A stretch of 64,000 bases of DNA from Sphingopyxis sp. (GTDB taxonomy: Bacteria > Pseudomonadota > Alphaproteobacteria > Sphingomonadales > Sphingomonadaceae), in NCBI RefSeq assembly GCF_016704835.1, contig NZ_JADIZJ010000001.1, positions 434,001 to 498,000 on the forward strand. Direction: 5' to 3'. Below are positions 26,921 to 35,637 of the stretch, in pieces. Both the position numbers and the translations under genes were made by a program. How positions within the stretch are numbered: the first letter of the stretch is position 1; each line of letters opens with the position of its first letter. The notes under the pieces were generated by a model, which had not been told where the DNA came from, did not search any database, and was given only the letters and a program-made list of their open reading frames with translations.

Positions 26921-27457
26921 TCACCCCTGCCATTCTTTCGCCAGCAGCGACCATAGTCCCGTGTCGCGCACATGGCCGGTCCAGGTCATGCGCTCGGCGC
27001 GCAGCACGCCTTCCTTGACCCCGCCGAGCTTCGCGACCGCCGCCTGGCTGCGCGCGTTGCGCTCGTCGATGCGGAACTCGATGCGGCGGATACCGGCCGC
27101 AAAGGCATGATCGATCATCAGCTTTTTCAAACGCCCGTTGAAGCCGGTGCCGCGCGCGGCGGGGTGGATATAGCTATTGCCGATCTCGACCGTCTGTGCC
27201 GACCAGTCGGGACGCAGCCACGCTGTCATCCCGATTAGCCGGTCGCCATCAATGATCGCATAGGGCATCCGGCCTCCCCCACCAATCAGTGCATCAAAGC
27301 TCTGGTCAAAATGATCAGGACCAAAGCTCGACGAATAAATCTCCCAGACATCGCCGTCGGCGGCGCAAACGGCGCGCAGCGTCTCGCGATGCGCTTGCGT
27401 CAGCTTGAAGAGCCGCAGGTCGCCATCGGCAAGATCGACATAGAGCCGGTCAAGCAT
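26921..27457 (-). CDS. GNAT family N-acetyltransferase (RimJ/RimL-like)
   Basis: Acetyltransferase of 178 residues. The acetyl-CoA loop appears as IHPAARGTGFNGRLKKLMIDHAF, followed by RIEFRIDERNARSQAAVAKLGGVKEGVLR, the C-terminal half common to ribosomal-protein acetyltransferases. The ATG at 27457 gives a complete domain and overlaps the tdk stop by 8 nt, so the two are probably cotranscribed. Acceptor substrate unknown; these proteins often act on small-molecule amines, drugs or protein N-termini. Confidence 0.83.
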   Translation of the reverse strand: MLDRLYVDLADGDLRLFKLTQAHRETLRAVCAADGDVWEIYSSSFGPDHFDQSFDALIGGGGRMPYAIIDGDRLIGMTAWLRPDWSAQTVEIGNSYIHPAARGTGFNGRLKKLMIDHAFAAGIRRIEFRIDERNARSQAAVAKLGGVKEGVLRAERMTWTGHVRDTGLWSLLAKEWQG

Positions 27458-28052
27458 CGGCGATCGCCGCCGCTGCCTCGCGCCGCTTGGCCATGAAATG
27501 CCGCCGGCACATCGCGACGTAGCGGTCGTTACCGCCGATTTCGGTCTGCGCGCCCTCGACCACCGCGCGACCCTGTTCATCGACGCGCAAGTTCATCGTC
27601 GCCTTGCGCCCGCATTCGCACACGGCTTTGAGCTCGACGAGCGCGTCGGCGATGCCGAGCAGCGCCGCCGAGCCAGGGAACAATTCGGCCGAAAAGTCGG
27701 TGCGCAGCCCATAGCAGAGCACCGGGATTTCAACCTCGTCGGCCAGTCGCGCGAGGTCGAGAACCTGCGCCCGGGTGAGGAACTGCGCCTCATCGACCAG
27801 CACACAGGCAAGCGGGCGCTCGGCGTTCTCGGCGTTGACCGCAGCCCACAGGTTGCTGTCGGGATCGAACTTGTGCGCCTCGGCGATCAAGCCGATGCGG
27901 CTTGTCACCTGCCCCGCGCCATAACGATCGTCGAGCGCCGCGGTCCACAGCATCGTTTCCATTCCGCGCTCGCGATAGTTGAAATCCGCCTGGAGCAGCG
28001 TCGTCGATTTGCCGGCATTCATGCTGGCGTAGTAGAAATAGAGCTTAGCCAT
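27450..28052 (-). CDS. tdk: Thymidine kinase
   Basis: Deoxythymidine salvage kinase of 200 residues (type II, TK1-like). The P-loop is FYYASMNAGKSTTLL (residues 6-20). The lasso domain carries zinc cysteines (AVCECGRKATMNLRVDEQG and a later MCRRHF). The catalytic-base region is LVDEAQFLTRAQV. Normal length. It overlaps the downstream acetyltransferase gene. The 150-nt gap upstream contains palindromic repeat sequence. Confidence 0.95.
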   Translation of the reverse strand: MAKLYFYYASMNAGKSTTLLQADFNYRERGMETMLWTAALDDRYGAGQVTSRIGLIAEAHKFDPDSNLWAAVNAENAERPLACVLVDEAQFLTRAQVLDLARLADEVEIPVLCYGLRTDFSAELFPGSAALLGIADALVELKAVCECGRKATMNLRVDEQGRAVVEGAQTEIGGNDRYVAMCRRHFMAKRREAAAAIADA

Positions 28053-28205
28053 GACGTGCTGCTAGCCTCTCCCCTTGGGAGAGGCAATCACCCCCTCGTC
28101 GTCACCCGGACGCAGGCCGGGACGACGGGCGGGCTGCTTGACTCACCCCCACCCCCCTTTCATGCTGCGCATCAAGGACGCAGCATAAACAGTGGGAGAG
28201 CTGCC

Positions 28206-29618
28206 ATGCGGCTGATGCCGGTCACCGACGCGATGTTTCTCGTCGCGGAGACGCGCGAGACACCGATGCATGTCGGGGGGGTCAATCTCTATACCCTGCC
28301 CGACAAGGTCGACGAAACCGGGTGGCTGAACGATCAGCTCGCGAACCTGCGCCAGTCCGAAGGGCTGCGCCGCCCGTTCAGCGAGGTGCTCAAACTGACC
28401 GCGCTCGGCCAGTACGGCCCGATCCGCCTGGTTCCTGACAAAGACATCGACATGCATTACCATGTCCGCAGCGCCGCGTTGCCCAAACCGGGGCGCTATC
28501 GCGAGATGTTCGAGCTCGTCTCACGCCTCCATGGCACCCTGCTCGACCGCACCCGGCCGATGTGGGAAATCACCCTGATCTCGGGGCTCCCCGACCGCCA
28601 GATCGCGACCTATTTCAAGATTCACCATGCGCTGATGGACGGCGCATCGTCGATGCACTTCACCAACGCGATGCTCAGCGCCGATCCCAAGGAGAAGCGC
28701 AGTTTTTCGCCGATGTCGGTCGAGGCCTATGAAGCCTATAAGCGCAAATTCCCGGCGCAGAAAAAGCCGCCCACCCCCAGCCTTACCGACCTCAAGGCCA
28801 TCGGCGGTTTCCTGAAAGAACAATGGGGCAACAGCGTCGGGGTGACCAAGGCACTCAACCAATATGCCGCCGCGATGTTCGGTATGGGCGGCAGCGACCT
28901 GACGACGCCTTGGTCGGTACCGCGCACCAGTTTCAATCGCAACATCACCGGCGCGCGGCGCTTTGTGGCGCAAAGCTGGTCGCTCGAACGCGTGCGCGCG
29001 ATGGGCAAGGCCTATGACGGGACGATCAACGACGCGGTGCTTGGCATGTGTTCGGGGGCGATGCGCAAATATCTGCAATCGCTCAACGAGCTGCCCGACA
29101 AGCCGCTGAAAGCCATGGCACCGGTGTCGATTCGGCCGAAAGACGACATCGACGCGGCCAACTCGGTCGCTGCGGTCACCGCGAACCTCGCCACCCACAT
29201 CGACGATCCCGCCGAGCGCATGCGGACGATCCAGGCGTCGATGAACGCCGCCAAAGCGCAGCTGCGCGAAATGACCGCGCAGCAGATCCAGATCTATACC
29301 GCGATCACGCAAATGCCGCAGATGCTGACCGCGCTCACCCGCACCGCCGACAAATTCCCAGCGTATAGCGTCACCATTTCGAACGTCCCCGGCCCGCGCG
29401 AACAGCTGTACTGGAACGGCGCACGGCTCGACGGCATGTATCCCGCGAGCATCCCCGTCGACGGCATGGCGATGAACATCACGCAAGTCAGCAACCACAA
29501 GAATATCGATTTCGGCATCACCGCGTGCCGCCGCAGTGTGCCGCATGTGCAGCGGCTGATCGACTATCTCGAGGATGCGCTGGTCGAGCTGGAACAAGCG
29601 GCGGGGATTGGGAAATAG
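28206..29618 (+). CDS. Wax ester synthase/diacylglycerol acyltransferase (WS/DGAT)
   Basis: Bifunctional acyltransferase of 470 residues that makes wax esters or triacylglycerols from acyl-CoA. The catalytic HHxxxDG motif is HHALMDG (residues 140-146), preceded by the conserved RPMWEITLISGL. The C-terminal half shows the SNVPGPREQLYWNGARL signature. Start at 28206 with GGGAGAG upstream; a longer in-frame reading lies antisense to tdk and is rejected. It implies neutral-lipid storage capacity or a related acyl transfer. It has no operon partner. Confidence 0.92.
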   Translation: MRLMPVTDAMFLVAETRETPMHVGGVNLYTLPDKVDETGWLNDQLANLRQSEGLRRPFSEVLKLTALGQYGPIRLVPDKDIDMHYHVRSAALPKPGRYREMFELVSRLHGTLLDRTRPMWEITLISGLPDRQIATYFKIHHALMDGASSMHFTNAMLSADPKEKRSFSPMSVEAYEAYKRKFPAQKKPPTPSLTDLKAIGGFLKEQWGNSVGVTKALNQYAAAMFGMGGSDLTTPWSVPRTSFNRNITGARRFVAQSWSLERVRAMGKAYDGTINDAVLGMCSGAMRKYLQSLNELPDKPLKAMAPVSIRPKDDIDAANSVAAVTANLATHIDDPAERMRTIQASMNAAKAQLREMTAQQIQIYTAITQMPQMLTALTRTADKFPAYSVTISNVPGPREQLYWNGARLDGMYPASIPVDGMAMNITQVSNHKNIDFGITACRRSVPHVQRLIDYLEDALVELEQAAGIGK

Positions 29619-29753
29619 GCATCGCCGCGCTACAGCGGTCATTAGGAAACAATGGCAACCACCTCACTGCGCGCGCGGTACGTCCCCGCTTATCCACCGT
29701 CGCCGACCCCACCCGGATTTGACAGCTGCGCCGCGTCCCGACACAGGGCCGCT

Positions 29754-30236
29754 ATGACGTTATTTATCCGCTCCGCCGCCCCCACCGACCTGCCGCTGAT
29801 CGCGCAGTTTATCCGCGACCTCGCCGACTATGAAAAGCTGGCGCACGAAGTCCGCTTCGAAGAGGCGCAGCTTGGCGAAAAGCTGTTCGGCTCGCGCCCT
29901 TATGCCGAGGTGGTGATCGGCGAGCTGGACGGCACGCCGCAAGGCTTCGCACTCTTCTTCCACAATTTCTCGACCTTCGAGGGGCGCCCCGGCCTTTATC
30001 TGGAGGATCTGTTCGTGCGCCCCGCGGCGCGCGGATTGGGGTTGGGCAAGGCCTTGCTCGCCCACCTCGCCCAGCTTTGCGTCGAACGTGATTGCGCGCG
30101 ACTCGAATGGAGCGTGCTCGACTGGAACGCCCCCGCGATCGGGTTTTACCAAAGCCTCGGCGCCAAACTGATGGACGAATGGACCGTCATGCGCGTCGAT
30201 AGCAGCGCACTGACCGCGCTAGCCGAAACCGCCTGA
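29754..30236 (+). CDS. GNAT acetyltransferase, diamine acetyltransferase-like
   Basis: Acetyltransferase of 160 residues. It shows the pattern of spermidine/spermine-type acetyltransferases: ALFFHNFSTFEGRPGLYLEDLFVRP, then the acetyl-CoA loop RGLGLGKALLAHLA, EWSVLDWNAPAIGFYQSLGA and MDEWTVMR. I chose the ATG at 29754; an in-frame extension to 29652 lacks family features. The likely acceptor is a polyamine or another small amine, by family only. It stands alone in a short gap after the WS/DGAT gene. Confidence 0.85.
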   Translation: MTLFIRSAAPTDLPLIAQFIRDLADYEKLAHEVRFEEAQLGEKLFGSRPYAEVVIGELDGTPQGFALFFHNFSTFEGRPGLYLEDLFVRPAARGLGLGKALLAHLAQLCVERDCARLEWSVLDWNAPAIGFYQSLGAKLMDEWTVMRVDSSALTALAETA

Positions 30237-30379
30237 TCGGCGCCGTTTACCGCCTACCCCCTCTGACCGTTTGCCACGACCCGCCGCTCGTGCTCTCCTG
30301 CCCGCTGGGCCGCAGCGGGTTCGCGCGTTTGCGAACGAGTCGGTTTCCCACAACGGGTGCCGGCGTCAACAGGGGAAAG

Positions 30380-30850
30380 ATGATGCACAGCAAGTTGCTT
30401 GCCGCTTCGGCGGCCCTTTTCGTTTTGGCCATGGTGCCGATCGCCAGCGCCCAGATGCCGACCTGGTCGGCCGAACAAAGTGACGCGTGGAAAGTCGTTC
30501 AGCAAAGCTGGGTCGACGACGTCGCGCAGAACGGCAAATGGCCTGCCAACTATGCCGATCCGCAGATGGTCGTATGGTCGTCCGAATTTGCCGCGCCGCG
30601 CGGCAAGGATTCGGCTGTCCGCTGGACCAAGTTCCAGAACACGCAGGGCAAGGTCATCCAATATGAGCTGAGCCCGCTGTCGATCTCGCTCAGCGGCGAC
30701 ACCGCTGTCGTCACCTATGCGCTGACCATCGTCAGCCAGCGGGGCACCGACAAACCCGATTGGGGTAAGGAGGGGATCGTCGAAACGCTGGTGCGCACCA
30801 CCAGCGGCTGGAAATTCCTTTCCTCGACGAGCTTCGCACTCGGCAAATAA
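30380..30850 (+). CDS. Exported NTF2/SnoaL-like (DUF4440-type) protein
   Basis: Exported protein of 156 residues with signal peptide (KLLAASAALFVLAMVPIASA). The mature part has an NTF2-like cone-shaped fold pattern: a helical opening (EQSDAWKVVQQSWVDDV) and strand pairs such as ISLSGDTAVVTYALTIVSQRG and ETLVRTTSGWKFLSSTSF. Such proteins bind small ligands or act as enzymes; nothing in the sequence fixes the role. AGGGG lies just upstream of ATGs at 30380 and 30383. It is convergent with an S41 peptidase gene. Confidence 0.75.
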   Translation: MMHSKLLAASAALFVLAMVPIASAQMPTWSAEQSDAWKVVQQSWVDDVAQNGKWPANYADPQMVVWSSEFAAPRGKDSAVRWTKFQNTQGKVIQYELSPLSISLSGDTAVVTYALTIVSQRGTDKPDWGKEGIVETLVRTTSGWKFLSSTSFALGK

Positions 30851-30901
30851 GGAAGCGTCGCGGCGGTCAGCGCCGGCCGTTTCGGCCGCGCGGAAAAGGT
30901 C

Positions 30902-32020
30902 CTAACGACCCGGGCGTGGCCGCCGCCGTTCCATTGGCCAACTTGGCCTATGCGCGTCTGAAAGACGCCGCGCCGCGTCGGGCGCGACACCCATGTCGGT
31001 GAGCACGCGCAACAGCGCGTCGGCGGGCATCACTGGAATATCGGGCGCGACCCCGACGCCTTCCCAATCCTTGCCGGTCTTGGGGTCATAGGTCCGTCCG
31101 ACCGGGATGAAAGCGGCGTAGCCATTCCCCAGGTCCTCGCCGGTCCCGAAGTGATTGGCTCCCGCGGTCGGTGCGCCGACAAGCGTCCCGCGACCAGTGT
31201 GCTTCATGGCCAGCGCGAAATGCTCGGCCGCCGACGCGCTGGCGCCCGAGGTCAGCACATAGACTTTGGCGTCGCGCAACCGCGCGTCGGCGCCCGGCGC
31301 CACCCAATGCTCGCGCGTCACCATCCCGGGGTTGCCCTTGACCATTCGCATCGAGGCCAGTCCGTCAATCGGCGATCCGCCGCGTGCATCGACCGACGCG
31401 CGCGTCGCCATCGTCACCAGGCGCGTCGGCTCCGAAAACAGCCAGGGAAAGATCACGTCCATCTGATCGAGTCCGCCGCCGTTGTGCGTGCGGATGTCAA
31501 AGATGATCGCCTTGGCATCGGCGTGATCGGCCATAAATTTTGCGGTTTGGGCGGTCACGTCGCAATCCATCGGAAAGACGTTGAAGCGCACAAAGGCAAT
31601 CCCAGGTGCGATCCACCCTGCCTGCTCGATCGGCAGCTTCTGCGCCCGGCGTGACGGCCCTGCGTTCGCAGCGGCCGCTGCCTCGGCTGCTTCGGGTGCT
31701 TCGGGTGCTTCGGGTGCTCGCAAGCGCAAATGGCCGTCGGGCGACACTGCATTGACGTCCTGATCGATCGCCTTTCCCAGCGCCTCGCCGATCAGTGACG
31801 CATACCGCCCCGCGGCGATGCCGGCGCGAATTGCCGCGGCGTAACGCTTGCCCGTTTCCGGATAGACATAGTCGCGCTCGAGCAACGCCGCATATGTTTC
31901 GGCGATCACATTGGCGCTGACTTCGTCCGCAGCGAGCGCGGGTGGCGGCGCGATAACTGACGCGATCACCGTTCCGGCGGCGACCATCAGCGCGGGCAAT
32001 ATGCGTGAAAAACGAATCAT
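30902..32020 (-). CDS. Exported S41 family serine protease
   Basis: Periplasmic C-terminal-processing-type protease of 372 residues with a signal peptide ending APPPALA. The catalytic serine is in TSGASASAAEHFALAMK, with the following lysine as partner. Supporting motifs are IFDIRTHNGGGLDQMD and GAPTAGANHFGT. There is no PDZ domain: the region between the N-terminal helical part and the protease core holds Glu-Ala-Pro tandem repeats (31691-31717). ATG at 32020 has GGAGA 8 nt upstream. A BlaI-type inverted repeat lies 59 nt before the start. Substrate unknown. Confidence 0.88.
   Translation of the reverse strand: MIRFSRILPALMVAAGTVIASVIAPPPALAADEVSANVIAETYAALLERDYVYPETGKRYAAAIRAGIAAGRYASLIGEALGKAIDQDVNAVSPDGHLRLRAPEAPEAPEAAEAAAAANAGPSRRAQKLPIEQAGWIAPGIAFVRFNVFPMDCDVTAQTAKFMADHADAKAIIFDIRTHNGGGLDQMDVIFPWLFSEPTRLVTMATRASVDARGGSPIDGLASMRMVKGNPGMVTREHWVAPGADARLRDAKVYVLTSGASASAAEHFALAMKHTGRGTLVGAPTAGANHFGTGEDLGNGYAAFIPVGRTYDPKTGKDWEGVGVAPDIPVMPADALLRVLTDMGVAPDAARRLSDAHRPSWPMERRRPRPGR
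31691..31717. repeat. Tandem 9-nt repeat inside the S41 peptidase gene
   Basis: Three exact copies of TTCGGGTGC on the plus strand, encoding Glu-Ala-Pro repeats. A likely site of slippage, in frame. Confidence 0.75.
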
Positions 32021-32078
32021 ACCTGTCTCCAATCGGCCCCGGCCGGTTGGAGGTGTATCATATCAACAACACAGATCA

Positions 32079-32092
32079 ACTACATTTGTAGT
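32079..32092. promoter_or_regulatory. BlaI/MecI-like operator
   Basis: ACTACATTTGTAGT: two perfect 6-bp arms (ACTACA/TGTAGT) around a 2-nt spacer. This matches the TACA-N2-TGTA core recognised by BlaI/MecI/CopY-type repressors. It lies upstream of the S41 peptidase gene. No blaI homologue is in the window. Confidence 0.45.
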
Positions 32093-32099
32093 CGAATCG

Positions 32100-32297
32100 T
32101 TAGCGCTTGCGCGCGAACCAGACCAGAAAGATCCCGACCACCGCGAGCACGACGCCGTTGCGCGTCCATGTCGTGTCGCCCAGCATGAAGCTGCTCGCCG
32201 GCCAGCGCACGATGTCGAGCCCCTGCAGCGCCCACAGTCCGCCGACCAAAATCATCGCGACCCCGACGATCGCGAGAACGCCTTTCAATGCACCCAT
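32100..32297 (-). CDS. Small two-helix membrane protein
   Basis: Hypothetical protein of 65 residues. Two hydrophobic helices (about 4-24 and 48-61) flank a short polar segment containing WPASSFMLGDTTWTRNG; the C-terminus is basic (FARKR). GGGGGAG lies 7 nt before the ATG at 32297. It is encoded 13 nt after the acyltransferase gene on the same strand, so the two are probably cotranscribed. I do not recognise a named family and assign no function. Confidence 0.75.
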   Translation of the reverse strand: MGALKGVLAIVGVAMILVGGLWALQGLDIVRWPASSFMLGDTTWTRNGVVLAVVGIFLVWFARKR

Positions 32298-32310
32298 GAT
32301 GATCTCCCCC

Positions 32311-33444
32311 TTATTGGCGCTGCAATCCGATCAGCGGCCGCAACCAGCCGATGCTGCGCCCGATCCAGTAAAAAAGCCAGCACCCCGTCACCGTCGCCGC
32401 GATCAGGATCACAAAGGACGGCAGCGCAGCGACATTGGCCCGGAGCAGGTACCAGCCGACGACAACGATGATCGACTGGTGCATGATGTAAAAAGGGAAC
32501 ACCGCCTCGGCGAGCATCGCGCGTTTGGGATGGTCGCGGTTCCAATAGCGGTCGGCGATGCCAACCAGCGCAATGATCGCCATCCAGCCATTGACCTGCC
32601 GCGCGATGTGATAGGGCAGGAACACCCAGTTGGGCGCCACCGTGTCGCCCGGCCAGGTCCATTCAATCCATGCGATCGGGACGAACGCGATCAGCGCGAG
32701 CGCCAGCGCGAGCTTCCACCACCGTGCCGCCGCATCGAACAGGACCGGGCGCACGCGCAGCAGCCAACCGACCGCAAACGCCATCAGATAGTGAAGATGC
32801 GATGGTCCGTCGTCGAACAACGCATGCGTCTCGTCATGGTCCGGAAACACGAGATAAATCGCGATCCACCCGACGATCGGGACGGCGAGCAGCCCCCATC
32901 CGTTCAGCAACCGCGCCGCGCCATCGGCAATCCCCCTCCGCGTGCCTGCAGGCAACAGCGCCAGCACCAGCGCCGCAAGCATCGTGTAAACCCACAGGTA
33001 CACGACGAACCAAAGATGCTGCCATGTCGGCAGCGCAATGCCATCGATGAACTTGAAACCGAAATAGTCGTGGAGCCAGAAATGCAGGAAATCGTGGGGG
33101 TAGCCATGCTGGCCCGCCAGGTCGATCCATGGCTGCGGCGGGATGACGACAACGACGGCAAAGATCAGCGGGATCAACAACCGCGCGCTGCGCGACCGCG
33201 CAAAGGAAGTGCTGCCGCCCAGTTTTGCAAACAGCGCGGCGCTCGCATAGCCCGAGACGAGGAACAGCAAGGCCAGCCGCCAGCCGTTCGTCGCGAGCAT
33301 CGGGATCGCGACCCAATCGAGCGGCTGGGCGATTTTGACGTGCCATCCCCACGGCACGAAATACATGCCGATATGATAGAGGATCAGCAGCGCGAACGCC
33401 CCGATCCGCAGCCAGTCCATGCCGTGATGGCGTTGCGCGGTCAT
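32311..33444 (-). CDS. Acyltransferase family 3 membrane protein
   Basis: Integral membrane O-acyltransferase of 377 residues with about ten transmembrane helices. It opens with HGMDWLRIGAFALLILYHIGMYFVP, containing the catalytic-type histidine after helix 1 (LYHIG) and the initial R-x-x motif (DWLR) of acyltransferase family 3. Such proteins acetylate or succinylate glycans and other envelope molecules. ATG at 33444 has GGGAGG 6 nt upstream. The segment upstream holds a palindromic repeat. Substrate unknown. Confidence 0.85.
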   Translation of the reverse strand: MTAQRHHGMDWLRIGAFALLILYHIGMYFVPWGWHVKIAQPLDWVAIPMLATNGWRLALLFLVSGYASAALFAKLGGSTSFARSRSARLLIPLIFAVVVVIPPQPWIDLAGQHGYPHDFLHFWLHDYFGFKFIDGIALPTWQHLWFVVYLWVYTMLAALVLALLPAGTRRGIADGAARLLNGWGLLAVPIVGWIAIYLVFPDHDETHALFDDGPSHLHYLMAFAVGWLLRVRPVLFDAAARWWKLALALALIAFVPIAWIEWTWPGDTVAPNWVFLPYHIARQVNGWMAIIALVGIADRYWNRDHPKRAMLAEAVFPFYIMHQSIIVVVGWYLLRANVAALPSFVILIAATVTGCWLFYWIGRSIGWLRPLIGLQRQ

Positions 33445-33458
33445 GCCGATCCTCCCTT

Positions 33459-33552
33459 CGTCATTGCAAGCGCAGCGAAGCAATCTCCAGCCTCCGGAAC
33501 GCCTTGACGTGAGCTGGAGCTTGCTTCGTCGCTGCGCTCCCCGCAATGACGA
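33459..33552. repeat. Intergenic inverted repeat
   Basis: Arm 33459-33490 (starts CGTCATTGCAAGCGCAGCG) is matched in reverse complement at about 33514-33552, ending CGCAATGACG. A closely related element is at 58456-58548, so this is a dispersed family. Confidence 0.75.
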
Positions 33553-33567
33553 AGTCGGTGGGGCCGT

Positions 33568-35085
33568 CTACTTCAACACCCGCCACGCCAATTCCGCAAA
33601 CTCGCACAGCAGCGGCCGCGTGTCGCGCGGGTCGACAATATCCTCGACCCCATATTTCTCCGCCGTCCGGAACGGCGACCGCACCCGGTTCAATCGCTCA
33701 CGGATCGCCGTCAGATGGGCCGCCGGGTCTTCGGCCGCCTCGAGCTCGCTCTTATACGCTACCTCGACCCCACCCTCTATTGGCAGGCTGCCCCAGTCGC
33801 CTGACGGCCAGGCGAAGCGATACTGGAAGCGCTCGGCGTTCGACATCGCGCTGCCTGCGATCCCATAGGCGCGGCGGACCACCACCGACGCCAGCGGCAC
33901 CGTCGCGCGGTAGATCGCGTTCATCGCCTGCACCCCGTAACGGATCGTCCCCGTCCGCTCGGCCTCGCCGCCGATCATGAAGCCGGGATTGTCGACAAGA
34001 TGGACGATCGGCAGCCGGAACTGGTCCGCCAGTTTGACGAAGCGTTCGGCCTTCTCGCTCGTCTTTGCGTCCCACGAGCCGCCAAGATACGACGGATCGC
34101 TCGCGAGTACCGCGACCGGATATCCGTCAAGCCGGGCAAAGGCGGTGATCACCGCCCGCCCCCAACGCGCCCCCATTTCGAAAAAACTGCCCTGATCGAA
34201 CACCGCGCCGGTAATCCGCCGCATCGAATAGACCTGCTTCGCCTCGCGCGGGACGACCAAGAGCAAGCTCTCGTCGCGCCGATCGGCCGGATCGCTGCAT
34301 TCGGTCCGCAAAGCCCGATCATGGATCGACGACGGCAGATACGACAGGAACCGCCGCGCCACCGCAAACGCCTCGGCCTCGCTCGCAACCTCGTCGTCGA
34401 CCACCCCGTTGCGTGTATGGACATCGGTCCCGCCCAGCTCCTCGCGGTCCAACGTGTCGCCGATCGCCGCCGCCACCGCTGGTCCCGCCGCGAACAATTG
34501 CGACAATCCGCGCACCATGATGCTGTAATGGCTCGCCACCACCCGCGCCGCGCCCAGCCCTGCGGTCGGCCCCAGCGCCAGCGCGACAACCGGCACCGTG
34601 TCGAGATTCGCGATGATCTCGTGCCAGCCCGGAACATGCGGGATATAGGTATATCCCATATCCTCCAGCGTCTTGACCGACCCGCCGCCGCCGGTCCCGT
34701 CGATCATGCGGATCAGTGGCAGCCGATATTCATGCGCCATTGCCTCGCACTGCACGAACTTACGGTGCAACGCCGCATCGGCCGCGCCGCCGCGCACGGT
34801 GAAATCGTCGGCCGAGGCGACGACCGGCCGCCCGTCGATATTTGCGCGCCCGAAAATGAAGTTGCTCGCCGCCAGGTCTTCCAGCTCGCCGTCGGCGCCA
34901 TATTTTCCGCGCCCCGCGATTTTCCCGATCTCGCGAAAGCTGCCTGCATCGACGATGCCCGCGAGCCGCGCCCGCGCATCCAACTTGCCGCGACCATGTT
35001 GACGCGCGACCTTTTCCTCGCCGCCCATCTTCTCGGCCATCGCGCGGCGCGCGGCGAGTTCGTCGATTTCTTTTTTCCAACTCAT
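33568..35085 (-). CDS. Acyl-CoA carboxylase, carboxyltransferase subunit
   Basis: Carboxyltransferase of 505 residues of the propionyl-/methylcrotonyl-CoA carboxylase beta type. Two crotonase-like halves are present: the N-terminal DFTVRGGAADAALHRKF and GTGGGGSVKTLEDMGY, and the C-terminal GAVFDQGSFFEMGARWGRAVIT and VDNPGFMIGGEAERTG, which form the acyl-CoA and carboxybiotin sites. No biotin carboxylase gene is adjacent, so the alpha subunit must be elsewhere. It is divergent from the thioredoxin-fold gene. Acyl substrate not determined. Confidence 0.88.
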   Translation of the reverse strand: MSWKKEIDELAARRAMAEKMGGEEKVARQHGRGKLDARARLAGIVDAGSFREIGKIAGRGKYGADGELEDLAASNFIFGRANIDGRPVVASADDFTVRGGAADAALHRKFVQCEAMAHEYRLPLIRMIDGTGGGGSVKTLEDMGYTYIPHVPGWHEIIANLDTVPVVALALGPTAGLGAARVVASHYSIMVRGLSQLFAAGPAVAAAIGDTLDREELGGTDVHTRNGVVDDEVASEAEAFAVARRFLSYLPSSIHDRALRTECSDPADRRDESLLLVVPREAKQVYSMRRITGAVFDQGSFFEMGARWGRAVITAFARLDGYPVAVLASDPSYLGGSWDAKTSEKAERFVKLADQFRLPIVHLVDNPGFMIGGEAERTGTIRYGVQAMNAIYRATVPLASVVVRRAYGIAGSAMSNAERFQYRFAWPSGDWGSLPIEGGVEVAYKSELEAAEDPAAHLTAIRERLNRVRSPFRTAEKYGVEDIVDPRDTRPLLCEFAELAWRVLK

Positions 35086-35141
35086 GCGGCAAAGGCTATC
35101 TTACGTTGACGGAAACGTCATGCAAAACCTATCGTCGGAAA

Positions 35142-35627
35142 ATGATGCGCCCGATCTCCTTCGCCCTCGCAGCGCTGCTCGCGATTACGCCTGCCGCCGC
35201 CGAAATTCGAACACTTCCGGGCGTTGAAGACGCGTATAAAAGCACCGCCTTCATCGCCGACCCGATCCCCGCGATCGACGCCGCGCTCACTGCCGCAAGA
35301 CAATCGGGCAAGCCCGTGCTGCTTGTTATGGGCACCGGCGGCTGCCATGATAGCGCCTGGCTCGCCAACCTGCTCGCCACCGAACGCTTCGCCGCGGTGC
35401 GCGATCGCTACGAGATCGTCTATGCCGACATCGGCATGCCACATGTCCGCGGTTGGGGCCGCAATCCTGAAGTGCCGAAACGCTTCGGGTTCAAGAAGAT
35501 CAAGGGCACCCCGACCGTTGCGGTTCTCGATGCCGACGGCACCGTCCTGAACCGCAAGGCCGCGCCGAAATGGCGCGACGCCGCCAGCCGCAGCGACGAC
35601 GACATCTATAACGAACTGATGGATTAG
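35142..35627 (+). CDS. Exported thioredoxin-fold protein with a single active-site cysteine
   Basis: Exported protein of 161 residues with signal peptide (ISFALAALLAITPAAA). The thioredoxin-like core shows KPVLLVMGTGGCHDSAWL in place of a CxxC redox pair: one cysteine and no resolving cysteine. The cis-proline loop is KIKGTPTVAVLDADG. It resembles periplasmic thioredoxin-family proteins of unknown function. Lacking the second cysteine, it is unlikely to be a disulfide oxidoreductase; a chaperone or glutathione-linked role is possible. ATG at 35142 or 35145. The SDR gene follows after 10 nt. Confidence 0.78.
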   Translation: MMRPISFALAALLAITPAAAEIRTLPGVEDAYKSTAFIADPIPAIDAALTAARQSGKPVLLVMGTGGCHDSAWLANLLATERFAAVRDRYEIVYADIGMPHVRGWGRNPEVPKRFGFKKIKGTPTVAVLDADGTVLNRKAAPKWRDAASRSDDDIYNELMD

Positions 35628-35637
35628 GGAGAGACAG

